A stretch of 64,000 bases of DNA from Mesorhizobium loti. Its GTDB lineage: Bacteria; Pseudomonadota; Alphaproteobacteria; Rhizobiales; Rhizobiaceae. Below the pieces are notes generated by a model, which saw only the letters and a list, made by a program, of their open reading frames with translations, made no database searches and was not told the origin of the DNA. Where the stretch lies: assembly GCA_014189435.1 (NCBI GenBank), contig CP050293.1:4345001-4409000 (forward strand). Direction: 5' to 3'. Position 1 is the stretch's first letter; each line of letters begins with the position of its first letter. Both the position numbers and the translations under genes were made by a program. Below, in pieces: positions 8,569 to 16,552 of this stretch.

Positions 8569-9066
8569 TCAGCTCTTTACGACCGCACCGGTACCTTTCT
8601 CCGAGATGTAGCCGAGGACGTTGCCGATGATCAGGGAAACAACCACGGCGGCCGCGACCTTGATGATGCCGCCGGCGCCTTCGCCATAAGCGGCGGCACC
8701 AAGCAGAAAAAGTGCCGCGGTCGTTGCGTAGCCATAGACCGCTGACGGAATCGCGCTCAGCAATGGCAGCTTGGCAGCGAGGATCAGGACGATGATTGAA
8801 ATACCGACGCAAATGCCGGCCATGATCGCCGTAACGCCAATGGACGTCAGCGCTATCAATGCGCCGGCCGCGCAAATCGCACCCCACAGATTTGCAACCG
8901 CCGAACTCTTGAACCCAGCTTCCTTGCCACCACAGTGATAGAAGCTCCCCCAGCCGACGAATACCGCCCATATCAGCAGATAAGGACTGCCGATCGTGAT
9001 GGCCGCCCATGTTGCAATGCCACCCATAATGCCGATGACGACGGCCAGTCCTGTAACAAGATCCAT
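8569..9066 (-). CDS. DUF1097-family inner-membrane protein
   Basis: A 165-residue hydrophobic protein with about five or six membrane segments (for example GLAVVIGIMGGIATWAAITI, GVTAIMAGICVGISIIVLIL, IIKVAAAVVVSLIIGNVLGYI) and the aromatic/Gly pattern WAVFVGWGSFYHCGGK near the N-terminal third, which I associate with the DUF1097 family. The ATG at 9066 is preferred over an upstream start at 9099 because GGGAGG lies 6 nt before it. It is the last gene before the intrinsic terminator, 187 bases after the alcohol dehydrogenase, so it probably belongs to the monooxygenase operon or has its own promoter in that gap. Members of the family are uncharacterised membrane proteins; a role in moving substrate, product or gas across the membrane is only a guess. 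Confidence 0.75.
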   Translation of the reverse strand: MDLVTGLAVVIGIMGGIATWAAITIGSPYLLIWAVFVGWGSFYHCGGKEAGFKSSAVANLWGAICAAGALIALTSIGVTAIMAGICVGISIIVLILAAKLPLLSAIPSAVYGYATTAALFLLGAAAYGEGAGGIIKVAAAVVVSLIIGNVLGYISEKGTGAVVKS

Positions 9067-9253
9067 GTTGTCCTCCCGTTTTTCCACACCGCGAAGCAAC
9101 GAAATTCGTATGGGGATCGCGCTTCGCTGACGTCCCGATACGGAAATGCCATGGCATCAGCCACGGAGCTCACGAGGAAGGCTGCCGTTCAGGCACGCCG
9201 TCAGATCGAACCGGACGCGGCACCCGTTCGGCGCCGCATCCGGTCCGGATGCT

Positions 9254-10297
9254 TCAGGGCACGATGACGCCACGGCCGGTGAACCGGCGGTTCTTGAAGT
9301 CGTCGAGGGCGGTGTTGATGCTGGCGAGATTGTATTCGGTGTAGTGCATCTTCACCTTGCCGTCGGCGTTGAGTTCCATCAGTTCGACGAGCTCGGTGAA
9401 ATTGCCGACCAGGCTGCCGCCGATGTTGATCTCCTCGATGACGAGATGCGCGGTCGGCACGTTGATGTTGCCGCCATAGCCAACGACGAACAGTTGCCCG
9501 CCCTTGCGCACCATCTTCCAGCAGATGTTCTCGACACCGAGTTCGCCGACGAAGTCGATCACCACATGCGCACCGCCACCAGTGATCTGGGCAACCTCCT
9601 CGACGACGTTCGGCCCGCCATCGAGGACGAAGTCGGCGCCCAGATCCCTGGCCAGCACTTGCGCCGCCGGCTCTCGGTCGACAGCGATGATGCGGCAGCC
9701 CGAGATCGCATGCAGCGATTGCAGAGCGATATGGCCAAGCCCGCCTATGCCGAGCAGCACGCAATAGCTGCCTGGCCGCAACAGCTTGGCGGCGCGTTTG
9801 GCGGCACGGTAGGCGGTGATGCCGGCATCGGCCAGCGGAGCCACCTCGATCGGCGTGATGTTGGCGTTCAGCTTGATCAGCGAGCGCTCACTGGTGATGA
9901 AGTATTCGGCGAAGCCGCCATTCATGCCGAGGCCGGGGAATTGGCCGTTGTCGCAATACATGTCCTCGCCATGGCGGCAGTTGAGGCAGATGCCGCATGA
10001 GCGGAAGGGATGGCAGATCACGGCGTCGCCGCGCTTGACCGATTTGACGCCGCTGCCGACTTCCTCGACCCAACCGGCATTTTCGTGGCCCATGATGTAA
10101 GGCAACAGCGTGCCTTCGGGATCCATGGTCGGCTTCCACACGCCCTCGATGATGTGCAGGTCGGTGCGGCAGAGGCCGGCGGCACCCACCCGCACGATCA
10201 CCTCGTCAGGTGCGGTGATCGTCGGCGCCTTGACCTCCTCGATCTTGAGCTGGACGTTCATCTTCGGGTCGTATTCGTACAGTCTGGCAGCTTTCAT
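9254..10297 (-). CDS. Zinc-dependent NAD(P) alcohol dehydrogenase
   Basis: A 347-residue medium-chain dehydrogenase/reductase. Catalytic zinc ligands are C43 (GLCRTDLH) and H71-E72 (MGHENAGWVEE); the structural zinc cysteines are C101, C104, C107 and C115. The Rossmann motif is LLGIGGLGHIALQ. This is the position held by adh genes in the propane monooxygenase clusters of Gordonia and Mycobacterium, where the enzyme oxidises the propanol made by the monooxygenase. That role (secondary alcohol to ketone, cytoplasmic) is inferred from context and family. It starts 38 bases after the chaperonin gene stops. Confidence 0.88.
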   Translation of the reverse strand: MKAARLYEYDPKMNVQLKIEEVKAPTITAPDEVIVRVGAAGLCRTDLHIIEGVWKPTMDPEGTLLPYIMGHENAGWVEEVGSGVKSVKRGDAVICHPFRSCGICLNCRHGEDMYCDNGQFPGLGMNGGFAEYFITSERSLIKLNANITPIEVAPLADAGITAYRAAKRAAKLLRPGSYCVLLGIGGLGHIALQSLHAISGCRIIAVDREPAAQVLARDLGADFVLDGGPNVVEEVAQITGGGAHVVIDFVGELGVENICWKMVRKGGQLFVVGYGGNINVPTAHLVIEEINIGGSLVGNFTELVELMELNADGKVKMHYTEYNLASINTALDDFKNRRFTGRGVIVP

Positions 10298-10335
10298 CGT
10301 CGTATCCCTTCAACGTCGAGATTGTCTGGATTGCT

Positions 10336-11967
10336 TCAGGCGCGGCCGAGTTTTTCGGAGCCGCCGCCACGCGCCGGGCCGGCCGTCGGATCCTCGTCCT
10401 CGGCAAGATCGCCAATCAGCGTTTCGGTGGTCAGGATCAGGGTCGCCACCGAAGCTGCGTTGGCGAGCGCTGTGTAGGTGACGCGGACCGGGTCGATGAT
10501 GCCTGCCTCGAACATGTTCTGGTATGCGCCGGTCGATGCGTTGTAGCCGTAGCCGCCATTGATGCGGGTGACCTCGGTCACCACCGCTTCGGGATCGGCG
10601 CCGGCATTGGCGGCGATGCGCCACAGCGGCCGCGACAGGACCGAGCGCACCAGTCGCACCCCCTCGGCGACATCGCCCTCGACGTCGGCCGCCACCTTGT
10701 CGAGCAGCGGCGCGATCTGGGCGAGCGCCGAGCCGCCGCCGGCGACCACGCCCTCTTCAGACGCGGCGCGCACCGCATTGAGCGAATCCTCGATCAGCTG
10801 GATGGTCCGCTTCTGCTCGACCGGGGTGACGCCGCCGGCATAGAGGATCGCGGTGCCGCCGGAGAGCTTGGCCAGGCGTTCGCGCAGCTTGTCCTGGTCG
10901 ATGTTCGGCGGCGAGGCTTCATACTGCCGTTGCACCTGGGCGCGGCGCGAGGCAATTGACGCATGGTCGCCGCCGCCACGAATGATCGAGGTGTAGGACG
11001 AGCTGGTCTTCACCCGGTCGGCCGTGCCGAGATCTTCTGCGGTGATATCCTCCAGGCGGCCGCCGAGATCGCGGGCGATCACCTTGCCGCCGGTGATGAT
11101 GGCCAGATCCTCCATCATCGCCTTGCGCCAATGGCCATATTCCGGCGGGTGGACGACGAGATACCGTCCCGGCCCCTGCTTGCCGAGCAGGGTCACCACC
11201 ACTTCCGGCGACATTTCCTCGGACACGATCAGCAGCGGCCGGCCATCCTCATCGGCGATGCGGCGAACCGCATCGAGCTGTCCGGGTTCCTTGATCTTGA
11301 GGTCGGTCATCAGAATGTAGGGTCGTTCGAGAACAGCCTCCATCTTCTCCTGATCGGTCACCATGTGGTGAGAGAGGTAGCCGCGTTCGAAGGACATGCC
11401 CTCGACGACATCGAGCGTGGTCTCGGTGGTGACGCTGAAGTCGGTGGTGATGACGCCTTCGGCGCCTACCCGCTGATGGGCTTCCGCCACCAGCGCGCCA
11501 AGTTTGGTGTTGGTCGCCGCTATGTTGGCGACCGACGCCAGAATGCCGTTGCCCTTGGCTGGCTTGGCCGAGGCCTTGAGTGCCGCCACCACCGCCGCCA
11601 CGGCAAGGTCGATGCCTTTGCAGAGATCGACGGACTTCACGCCGCGCTCATTCGCCTCGACGCCGCCCTGGATGAGCGCGTTGGCGAGCACGATGGCCGT
11701 CGTGGTGCCGTCGCCGGCAATCTCGTTGGTCTGCATCGACACTTCGCGGACGACTTGCGCGCCCATGTTTTCGAAACGGTCGTGCAGTTCGATCTCGGAG
11801 GCGATGCTGACACCGTCGCGGGTCACCATTGGCGTGCCGATCGGCCGGTCGATCATGGCGTTCATGCCTTTGGGGCCGAGCGTCGGCTCGACAGCGGCTG
11901 CAAGCCGGAAGACACCACGGGCGAGAGCCCGGCGGGCCTGCGAATTATGAAGCATTATCTTGGGCAT
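10336..11967 (-). CDS. mimG: GroEL-like chaperonin dedicated to the monooxygenase
   Basis: A 543-residue group I chaperonin homologue. The ATG at 11967 has AAGGAGG 5 nt upstream; the longer open frame beyond it is antisense-like noise. Chaperonin hallmarks are present: TLGPKGMNAMID near residue 30, the ATP-binding GDGTTTAIVLANAL near 85, and VAGGGSALAQI in the second equatorial segment. It ends GPARGGGSEKLGRA instead of the GGM-repeat tail of housekeeping GroEL, and no groES lies beside it. Divergent, monooxygenase-linked GroEL homologues (MimG) are needed for correct folding of the MimA large subunit in Mycobacterium, and that is the inferred job here. It lies between the DUF59 and alcohol dehydrogenase genes in the same operon. 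Confidence 0.9.
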   Translation of the reverse strand: MPKIMLHNSQARRALARGVFRLAAAVEPTLGPKGMNAMIDRPIGTPMVTRDGVSIASEIELHDRFENMGAQVVREVSMQTNEIAGDGTTTAIVLANALIQGGVEANERGVKSVDLCKGIDLAVAAVVAALKASAKPAKGNGILASVANIAATNTKLGALVAEAHQRVGAEGVITTDFSVTTETTLDVVEGMSFERGYLSHHMVTDQEKMEAVLERPYILMTDLKIKEPGQLDAVRRIADEDGRPLLIVSEEMSPEVVVTLLGKQGPGRYLVVHPPEYGHWRKAMMEDLAIITGGKVIARDLGGRLEDITAEDLGTADRVKTSSSYTSIIRGGGDHASIASRRAQVQRQYEASPPNIDQDKLRERLAKLSGGTAILYAGGVTPVEQKRTIQLIEDSLNAVRAASEEGVVAGGGSALAQIAPLLDKVAADVEGDVAEGVRLVRSVLSRPLWRIAANAGADPEAVVTEVTRINGGYGYNASTGAYQNMFEAGIIDPVRVTYTALANAASVATLILTTETLIGDLAEDEDPTAGPARGGGSEKLGRA

Positions 11968-12044
11968 GATTCCTCCTTCCGCCTTACGGGCGGGTTGTTG
12001 ATTAGGGGCCTCGTGCGAGGGAGGCCGTTGCTGTCGGCTCTGCT

Positions 12045-12842
12045 TCAGGCGGTCGGCGCGGTTCGTGCCGGCACGCGATCCATGATGAAATCGACCAGCG
12101 TCGGTTCGCCGTCGACCACATCCAGTTCCTTGTATCGGGTCTGCTTGAGCCCCCGGCACAGCGCGCCGTTGAACTCCATGTTGATGCGCACACCGCGCAG
12201 CTCGGCGAGGTGGGCACTGAGTGCACCAGGCGGGATTTTCTGCCCTTCCCATGTCACGAACACAGGATCGTCGGCCCGGCGGTCGGGAAAACGCTCGAGC
12301 AGAGCCGCCCGGTACCGCGGCTGCTGTTTGGCCGCCTCGCCCGGTTCGAACCGCGCGACGTCGTATGCCGGCAGGTCCATGCCGAGGATTTCGCGATCGG
12401 TCAGGCCGTGCTGCCGCAGGCCGCGCAGGACTGCCTCCTGGCGCCGCTTGAATGCCTTCACCCTGAAGGTTTCGCGCAAGCCGCCGAGATCCTGATCCTC
12501 GGCAAGCACGGCGAAGATATCGCCGAAGCTTTTGCCCTCTGCCATGCCGCGATTGACCTCTTCGGCGAACATGTGGTCGTGCAACTTGACGCGATAGGCA
12601 GGCTTCCAAGTGAGCTGGTCGAGCGCCTTGCGGACGCCGTCCAGCATCAGGAACGCGAAGTTGGGCGAGCACCAGTAAGTCGGCAGGCGGAAGTCGATCT
12701 CCACGCTGCCATCGCTCGTCACCTGCGCCCGCTCGACGAAGCCCATCTCGGTGACGGGTTCGTCGAGTTCCGGGTCGTTGACCTCACCAAGGCGCCGCCA
12801 GAGTTCCTTCTGGCAGTCGCCGGAAACGCTGGCGGTTGCCAT
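12045..12842 (-). CDS. DUF59/MIP18-type Fe-S assembly-like protein of the monooxygenase operon
   Basis: A 265-residue protein. Residues 10-100 resemble the DUF59 (MIP18/PaaD-like) domain: LWRRLGEVNDPELDEPVTEMGF and a cysteine in RLPTYWCSPNF. The C-terminal 150 residues are not a domain I can name. Genes of this type sit next to amidohydrolase and chaperonin genes in actinobacterial propane monooxygenase clusters. DUF59 proteins usually help load metal clusters, so a role in iron delivery to the hydroxylase or reductase is inferred, not shown. Start ATG 12842 has TAGGAG upstream, and the stop of the amidohydrolase lies 5 bases before it. Confidence 0.8.
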   Translation of the reverse strand: MATASVSGDCQKELWRRLGEVNDPELDEPVTEMGFVERAQVTSDGSVEIDFRLPTYWCSPNFAFLMLDGVRKALDQLTWKPAYRVKLHDHMFAEEVNRGMAEGKSFGDIFAVLAEDQDLGGLRETFRVKAFKRRQEAVLRGLRQHGLTDREILGMDLPAYDVARFEPGEAAKQQPRYRAALLERFPDRRADDPVFVTWEGQKIPPGALSAHLAELRGVRINMEFNGALCRGLKQTRYKELDVVDGEPTLVDFIMDRVPARTAPTA

Positions 12843-12847
12843 GGCTC

Positions 12848-13870
12848 CTACTCCGCCGCGATGCTGAAGGGCGAGCTGGCAAGCGCCTTCTTCTTGGCTT
12901 CGACGTCGATGTTGTAGAGACGCGCGGCGTTGAGGCCGAGGATCTTCTCCTTGATCTCGTCGGTCAGCTGCACACCCCGTTCAGCGGCGATGTCCTCGGG
13001 GATCTGGTAGGCCCAGAATTTCTCGACCAGCCAGCGCGGCGTCCAGATCGCGTAGTCGGAGCCGAACAGGATCTTCTCCGGCCCGAGCCAGAATAGCAGC
13101 TCGGCGATGACCTCGCCGAAATAGCGCGGGCGCGCATGGATGAACGGCAGCGCCACCGCCAGCCCGCCATAGACATTGGTTTCCTGCGTCGCGATCCAGC
13201 AGAAATCGTCGAGACGCGGCAGGCCGCAATGCTCGATGATCCAGTTGAGGCCCTGGAAATCCGTCGCCGCGTGATCGACGTCATGGACGTCGAACGCATC
13301 CTTCGAGAGCGGCAGGATGGTCGGGCCCTTGTGGACGTGGATGTTCCTGATGCCGAGCTTGTCGCAGAGTTCGAAGCACTTGTAGGCATCGGGATCGGTG
13401 AGCTTCCAGCCCTTGGAAGCGCCGTTCCATTCAGCCGTATACATCTTCACGCCCTTGACGTCGTAGGTCTCCTTGAGGAAGTGGATGTATTCCAGCGCCT
13501 TCTCGCCGTCGCGCGGGTCGAAGGCGCCGTTGACGATGAACCGCTCCGGATAGCGCTTGGCCACCTCGGCGTTGCGCTCGATCGTGTTGAAGCCGTTCTT
13601 GTAGAAGTCCTTGAGATAGGTCGACTGGACGATCGCCACATCATCGGGCCCGTCGATGAACAGGTCGCGGTAGAGGTCGTCGGCGCTGTATTTCTCGAAC
13701 TTGCTCTTCTCCCACAGCTGGTCCTTCGGGCTCAAGCCCGTGTGATAGGCATAGAAGCACTCGATGAACTGCTTGCCGTGGATGTTCTTCTGGTTTTCCG
13801 GGCTGCCGTCCCAGAAATGGGTGTGGCCGTCGACCACGAAAATGTCTTTGCCTTCCGGTGTTCTGTACAT
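12848..13870 (-). CDS. Metal-dependent amidohydrolase (amidohydrolase 2 family) of the monooxygenase operon
   Basis: A 340-residue TIM-barrel hydrolase of the amidohydrolase-2 (ACMS decarboxylase-like) group. The N-terminal metal motif is DGHTHFWDGS (HxH); other likely ligands are in NIHVHKG, WIIEHCGLPRLDD and FGSDYAIW, the last holding the conserved aspartate. ATG 13870 is used because GGAGG lies 5 nt upstream. Genes like this are conserved directly after the coupling protein in propane/acetone monooxygenase clusters, but their exact reaction is not settled; it could act on an oxidised product or support maturation. The gap from mimD is 73 bases. Confidence 0.85.
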   Translation of the reverse strand: MYRTPEGKDIFVVDGHTHFWDGSPENQKNIHGKQFIECFYAYHTGLSPKDQLWEKSKFEKYSADDLYRDLFIDGPDDVAIVQSTYLKDFYKNGFNTIERNAEVAKRYPERFIVNGAFDPRDGEKALEYIHFLKETYDVKGVKMYTAEWNGASKGWKLTDPDAYKCFELCDKLGIRNIHVHKGPTILPLSKDAFDVHDVDHAATDFQGLNWIIEHCGLPRLDDFCWIATQETNVYGGLAVALPFIHARPRYFGEVIAELLFWLGPEKILFGSDYAIWTPRWLVEKFWAYQIPEDIAAERGVQLTDEIKEKILGLNAARLYNIDVEAKKKALASSPFSIAAE

Positions 13871-13943
13871 GGTTGCCTCCGCAGCAATCGCGTTGATCGG
13901 TTCGGCGCGCCGCACCCAGCGGCGCGCCGGATTTTTTCGACGG

Positions 13944-14315
13944 CTATTCGATGTATTCGAACATCTCGTCCATGTTGCCGAACAGGATCACGGTGTTGTC
14001 GTCGATGCGCACCATCCGCCCGTAGTGGGTGGAGCTGTTGACCTCAAAGGTTTCCGCCGTCATCTCGCGGCCGAGATATTCGCTGATCTCGTCCATCTTG
14101 AAGATCAGCTTGCCGGTACCATCGATGCGGATCATCGCCGGTTGGTAGGTGACGGTTACGTTCGGCTTGAGGCCCATGAATTCGGCGATGGCCCTCGCCT
14201 CGACCGAGTCGTTCATGGTGACGCCGCACTGATGCGAAATCGTCTGCTCGAAGGTGATGTCCTTCATCGCCTTGAAGATGTTGGAATGCGTTGCGTCGCG
14301 TGCTGATAGTGACAT
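13944..14315 (-). CDS. mimD: Monooxygenase coupling (regulatory) protein, MmoB/DmpM family
   Basis: A 123-residue protein matching the effector proteins of soluble di-iron monooxygenases in length and pattern: CGVTMNDSVEARAIAEFMG in the middle, then TVTYQPAMIRIDGTGKL and a C-terminal ending MFEYIE. It has no cofactor motif, as expected; these proteins bind the hydroxylase and tune electron transfer and substrate access. Start ATG 14315 has AGGAG 8 nt upstream. It lies 16 bases after mimC, fourth in the order A-B-C-D seen in mimABCD/prmABCD. Confidence 0.92.
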   Translation of the reverse strand: MSLSARDATHSNIFKAMKDITFEQTISHQCGVTMNDSVEARAIAEFMGLKPNVTVTYQPAMIRIDGTGKLIFKMDEISEYLGREMTAETFEVNSSTHYGRMVRIDDNTVILFGNMDEMFEYIE

Positions 14316-14331
14316 GACGATTTCTCCTGTT

Positions 14332-15390
14332 TCAGCGCTTGAGGCCGAGTTCGCCGAGGATCTGGCCAATCCGCTCTTCGGATTTGGCGCGGACGTCGGT
14401 GAACGCGACCGGCTTGGAATGCGGCATCGACCAGATCGGCTGCAGGCCGGCGGCTGCCTTGTCGGCGAGCGCGCCGTGTTTCTTGACCCAGCCCTGGAAG
14501 AGCTTCTTGTTGGCGGCGCCATGCTTCTCGTCATTGGCCAGCAGGTGCATGAGGTCGATCGTGTTGGCGAGGTTGCGCTCGTAGTCGGCCTCGGCCGCCG
14601 AAATCACCGCCGGGGTGATGAAGTCATGGTTGGCGGCGGCGATCTGCATCAGGAAGCCGGAGCGGAACACTTCGCCCACCAGCGGCTCGAAGACGATGTT
14701 GATGGCGAAATACTGCTCGAGATAGTCGGTCGCGCCCATGATTGTTTCGACCGCTTCGCGCGTGCCTTGCCAGTTCTTGTCCTCGAGCCAGGCCTTCTTG
14801 CCGAGTTCGTCGTCCCAGTCAGGCAAATCCATGCCGATCTCGGCGAGGTAGAGGGTGATATCCTGGGCAAGCCTGAGCTTGTAGGACGAGTTGGTCAGCG
14901 TCGCATTGTTGATCATCTGGGTGTAGCCGTAACGCTGCGCTTGCATCAGCGACGTGCCGAGCCCGAATTCGGCATGTTTCCACGCGCCGAGCTGCGTCTG
15001 CAGGATCTTGACCCAGGCCTTGTCGAAGGTCTTCGGGGTGCCCGACTTGCGCGCGTTGTTGATGACGCTCTGCACCATCGTCTCGATCTTCGACTGGCGC
15101 TGGTAGTGCGTACGCTCCCACTCCTGGTCGGGAGCGCGGAAGGCATGCCAGTTGGAGCTCTGGGCGGCGGTGTTCTGCTTGACATAGGCGCCCTTGCCGT
15201 CGGCAAAGGAGATGATCCAGTCCTGGATCAGGTAGCGTTCCGGGTCGGGCTGGACGTCGACCGTCATGTCCTCGTAGTGGGTGGCGCGCTGGCCTTTCGG
15301 GTCGAAATACCGGTATTTCCGGCTGTCGGAGTCGGCGAAGATTGCCGCGCCGGCGGCTCCGGATCCGACTGAACTCGAGGTTGCAGGCAT
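14332..15390 (-). CDS. mimC: Di-iron monooxygenase hydroxylase small (beta) subunit
   Basis: A 352-residue beta subunit of the group-5 soluble di-iron monooxygenase. It has the family pattern KYRYFDPKGQRATHYEDMTV near the N-terminus, the helical core with YGYTQMINNATLTNSSYKL, and AINIVFEPLVGEVFRSGFL towards the C-terminal half. The beta subunit is ferritin-like but lacks the iron-binding ExxH pairs and serves as a structural partner of the large subunit. Start ATG 15390 follows GGGAGAGA. Third gene of the operon, 47 bases after the reductase. Confidence 0.93.
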   Translation of the reverse strand: MPATSSSVGSGAAGAAIFADSDSRKYRYFDPKGQRATHYEDMTVDVQPDPERYLIQDWIISFADGKGAYVKQNTAAQSSNWHAFRAPDQEWERTHYQRQSKIETMVQSVINNARKSGTPKTFDKAWVKILQTQLGAWKHAEFGLGTSLMQAQRYGYTQMINNATLTNSSYKLRLAQDITLYLAEIGMDLPDWDDELGKKAWLEDKNWQGTREAVETIMGATDYLEQYFAINIVFEPLVGEVFRSGFLMQIAAANHDFITPAVISAAEADYERNLANTIDLMHLLANDEKHGAANKKLFQGWVKKHGALADKAAAGLQPIWSMPHSKPVAFTDVRAKSEERIGQILGELGLKR

Positions 15391-15437
15391 AGTCTCTCTC
15401 CCTTGTTGCAGTTGTGGTTGGCTGTGCACGGCCGCCC

Positions 15438-16499
15438 TCAATGGGCCGGCGTTGCACCTGCCGATGTGGTGAACTTGTCGAAGAAGATCCGCTCCGTTTC
15501 GAAGCCGTTCATGAACAGCACCGGCTGCAGCGCATCGATCATCGGCGGCGGGCCACAGGCATGGACATCGCCCTGCCCGTCGACCGCCAGTTGCTTGAGC
15601 ACGGCGTCGACACTCTGGTGCACGAAGCCACGTTCGCCTTGCCATTCGGCGTCGTCGTTCGCGTGCGACAGCACGGGAATGAAGGTGACGTCGGAATGAT
15701 TGCCGACCAACTCGGCGATCCTGTCGAGATAGAACAGGTCGTTGCGGGTGCGGGCGCCGTAGAAGAAATAGACCGGACGTTTCTCGCCGCTCTTCAGGTG
15801 ATCGTTGAGGATCGACCAGATCGGCGACATGCCTGAGCCGGCGCCGACCAGGATCAGGGGTCCTTGCCGTTCGTCGCGGCGGAAGCAGGTTCCGTAGGGT
15901 CCGACGACGGTGACTTCGGCTCCGGCCCTGATGCCTCCGGAATCGAGCTCGCCTGAGAACTTTCCCTCAGGGTATTTTTTGATGATGAAGGAGAGTTTTT
16001 CGGTTTGGTCCGGCGTATTTGCCATGGAGAACGAGCGCGTAATCGTCTCCCCTTTTTGCGTGGTAACCGTGATGTCGACATATTGCCCCGCCCAGAACTT
16101 CATTGGGGAGCCGAGTTCGATCTCGATGCCGCGAATGTCGTGGGTCAGCTGCTCGATGCGAGCAATCCGGCCCTTGTACGTCTTCACGGCGATCGCTTTC
16201 GCCAAAATCTCCTCGTCGTAGTTGAGAAGCTCGACTTCCAGGTCGGAGAAGGCGATACAGCGGCACAACAGGACGTGCCCGCTCTCCTTCTCCATGTCGT
16301 TCAGCGCGAAGGTCGAGTATTTCAACATGTCGACTTCGCCTTCGAGCAACACGCTTTTGCAGGCCGAGCATTGCCCTTCCTTGCAGCCGTGCGGCAGGGC
16401 GATGCCCTGGCGGAACGCGGCGTTAAGCACCGTTTCGCCATGCTCAACGTCGAATTCGACGCCGACCGGGCTGAGCCTGACCGTGTGGGTTTCCGACAT
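15438..16499 (-). CDS. mimB: Monooxygenase NADH reductase ([2Fe-2S]/FAD)
   Basis: A 353-residue electron-transfer flavoprotein. The N-terminal plant-type ferredoxin domain has C39, C44, C47 and C79. It is followed by an FAD-binding domain (FSMANTPDQ) and a C-terminal NAD-binding domain (ILVGAGSGMSPIWS, HACGPPPMIDA). The reductase passes electrons from NADH to the di-iron centre of MimA. Its place between the large and small hydroxylase genes is the distinctive order of group-5 (propane/MimABCD) systems. Start ATG 16499 has TGGAGG 6 nt upstream. Confidence 0.94.
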   Translation of the reverse strand: MSETHTVRLSPVGVEFDVEHGETVLNAAFRQGIALPHGCKEGQCSACKSVLLEGEVDMLKYSTFALNDMEKESGHVLLCRCIAFSDLEVELLNYDEEILAKAIAVKTYKGRIARIEQLTHDIRGIEIELGSPMKFWAGQYVDITVTTQKGETITRSFSMANTPDQTEKLSFIIKKYPEGKFSGELDSGGIRAGAEVTVVGPYGTCFRRDERQGPLILVGAGSGMSPIWSILNDHLKSGEKRPVYFFYGARTRNDLFYLDRIAELVGNHSDVTFIPVLSHANDDAEWQGERGFVHQSVDAVLKQLAVDGQGDVHACGPPPMIDALQPVLFMNGFETERIFFDKFTTSAGATPAH

Positions 16500-16520
16500 A
16501 CGGACCTCCAGTGAAAGGAA

Positions 16521-16539
16521 GGGCGGGGCGAACCCGCCC
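16521..16539 (-). promoter_or_regulatory. Intercistronic GC hairpin between mimA and mimB
   Basis: Seven-base perfect stem (GGGCGGG / CCCGCCC) with a TTCGC loop on the transcribed strand, 14 bases after the mimA stop. No T run follows. It could slow 3'-end decay and keep hydroxylase mRNA more abundant than reductase mRNA; this role is inferred. Confidence 0.55.
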
Positions 16540-16552
16540 CCCTTTGGCCTGA

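Noticed and set aside
11968..12672. Long N-terminal extension of the chaperonin frame
   Set aside because: The extra codons are an antisense-like, Arg-rich shadow of the DUF59 gene; the chaperonin has AAGGAGG directly before ATG 11967.
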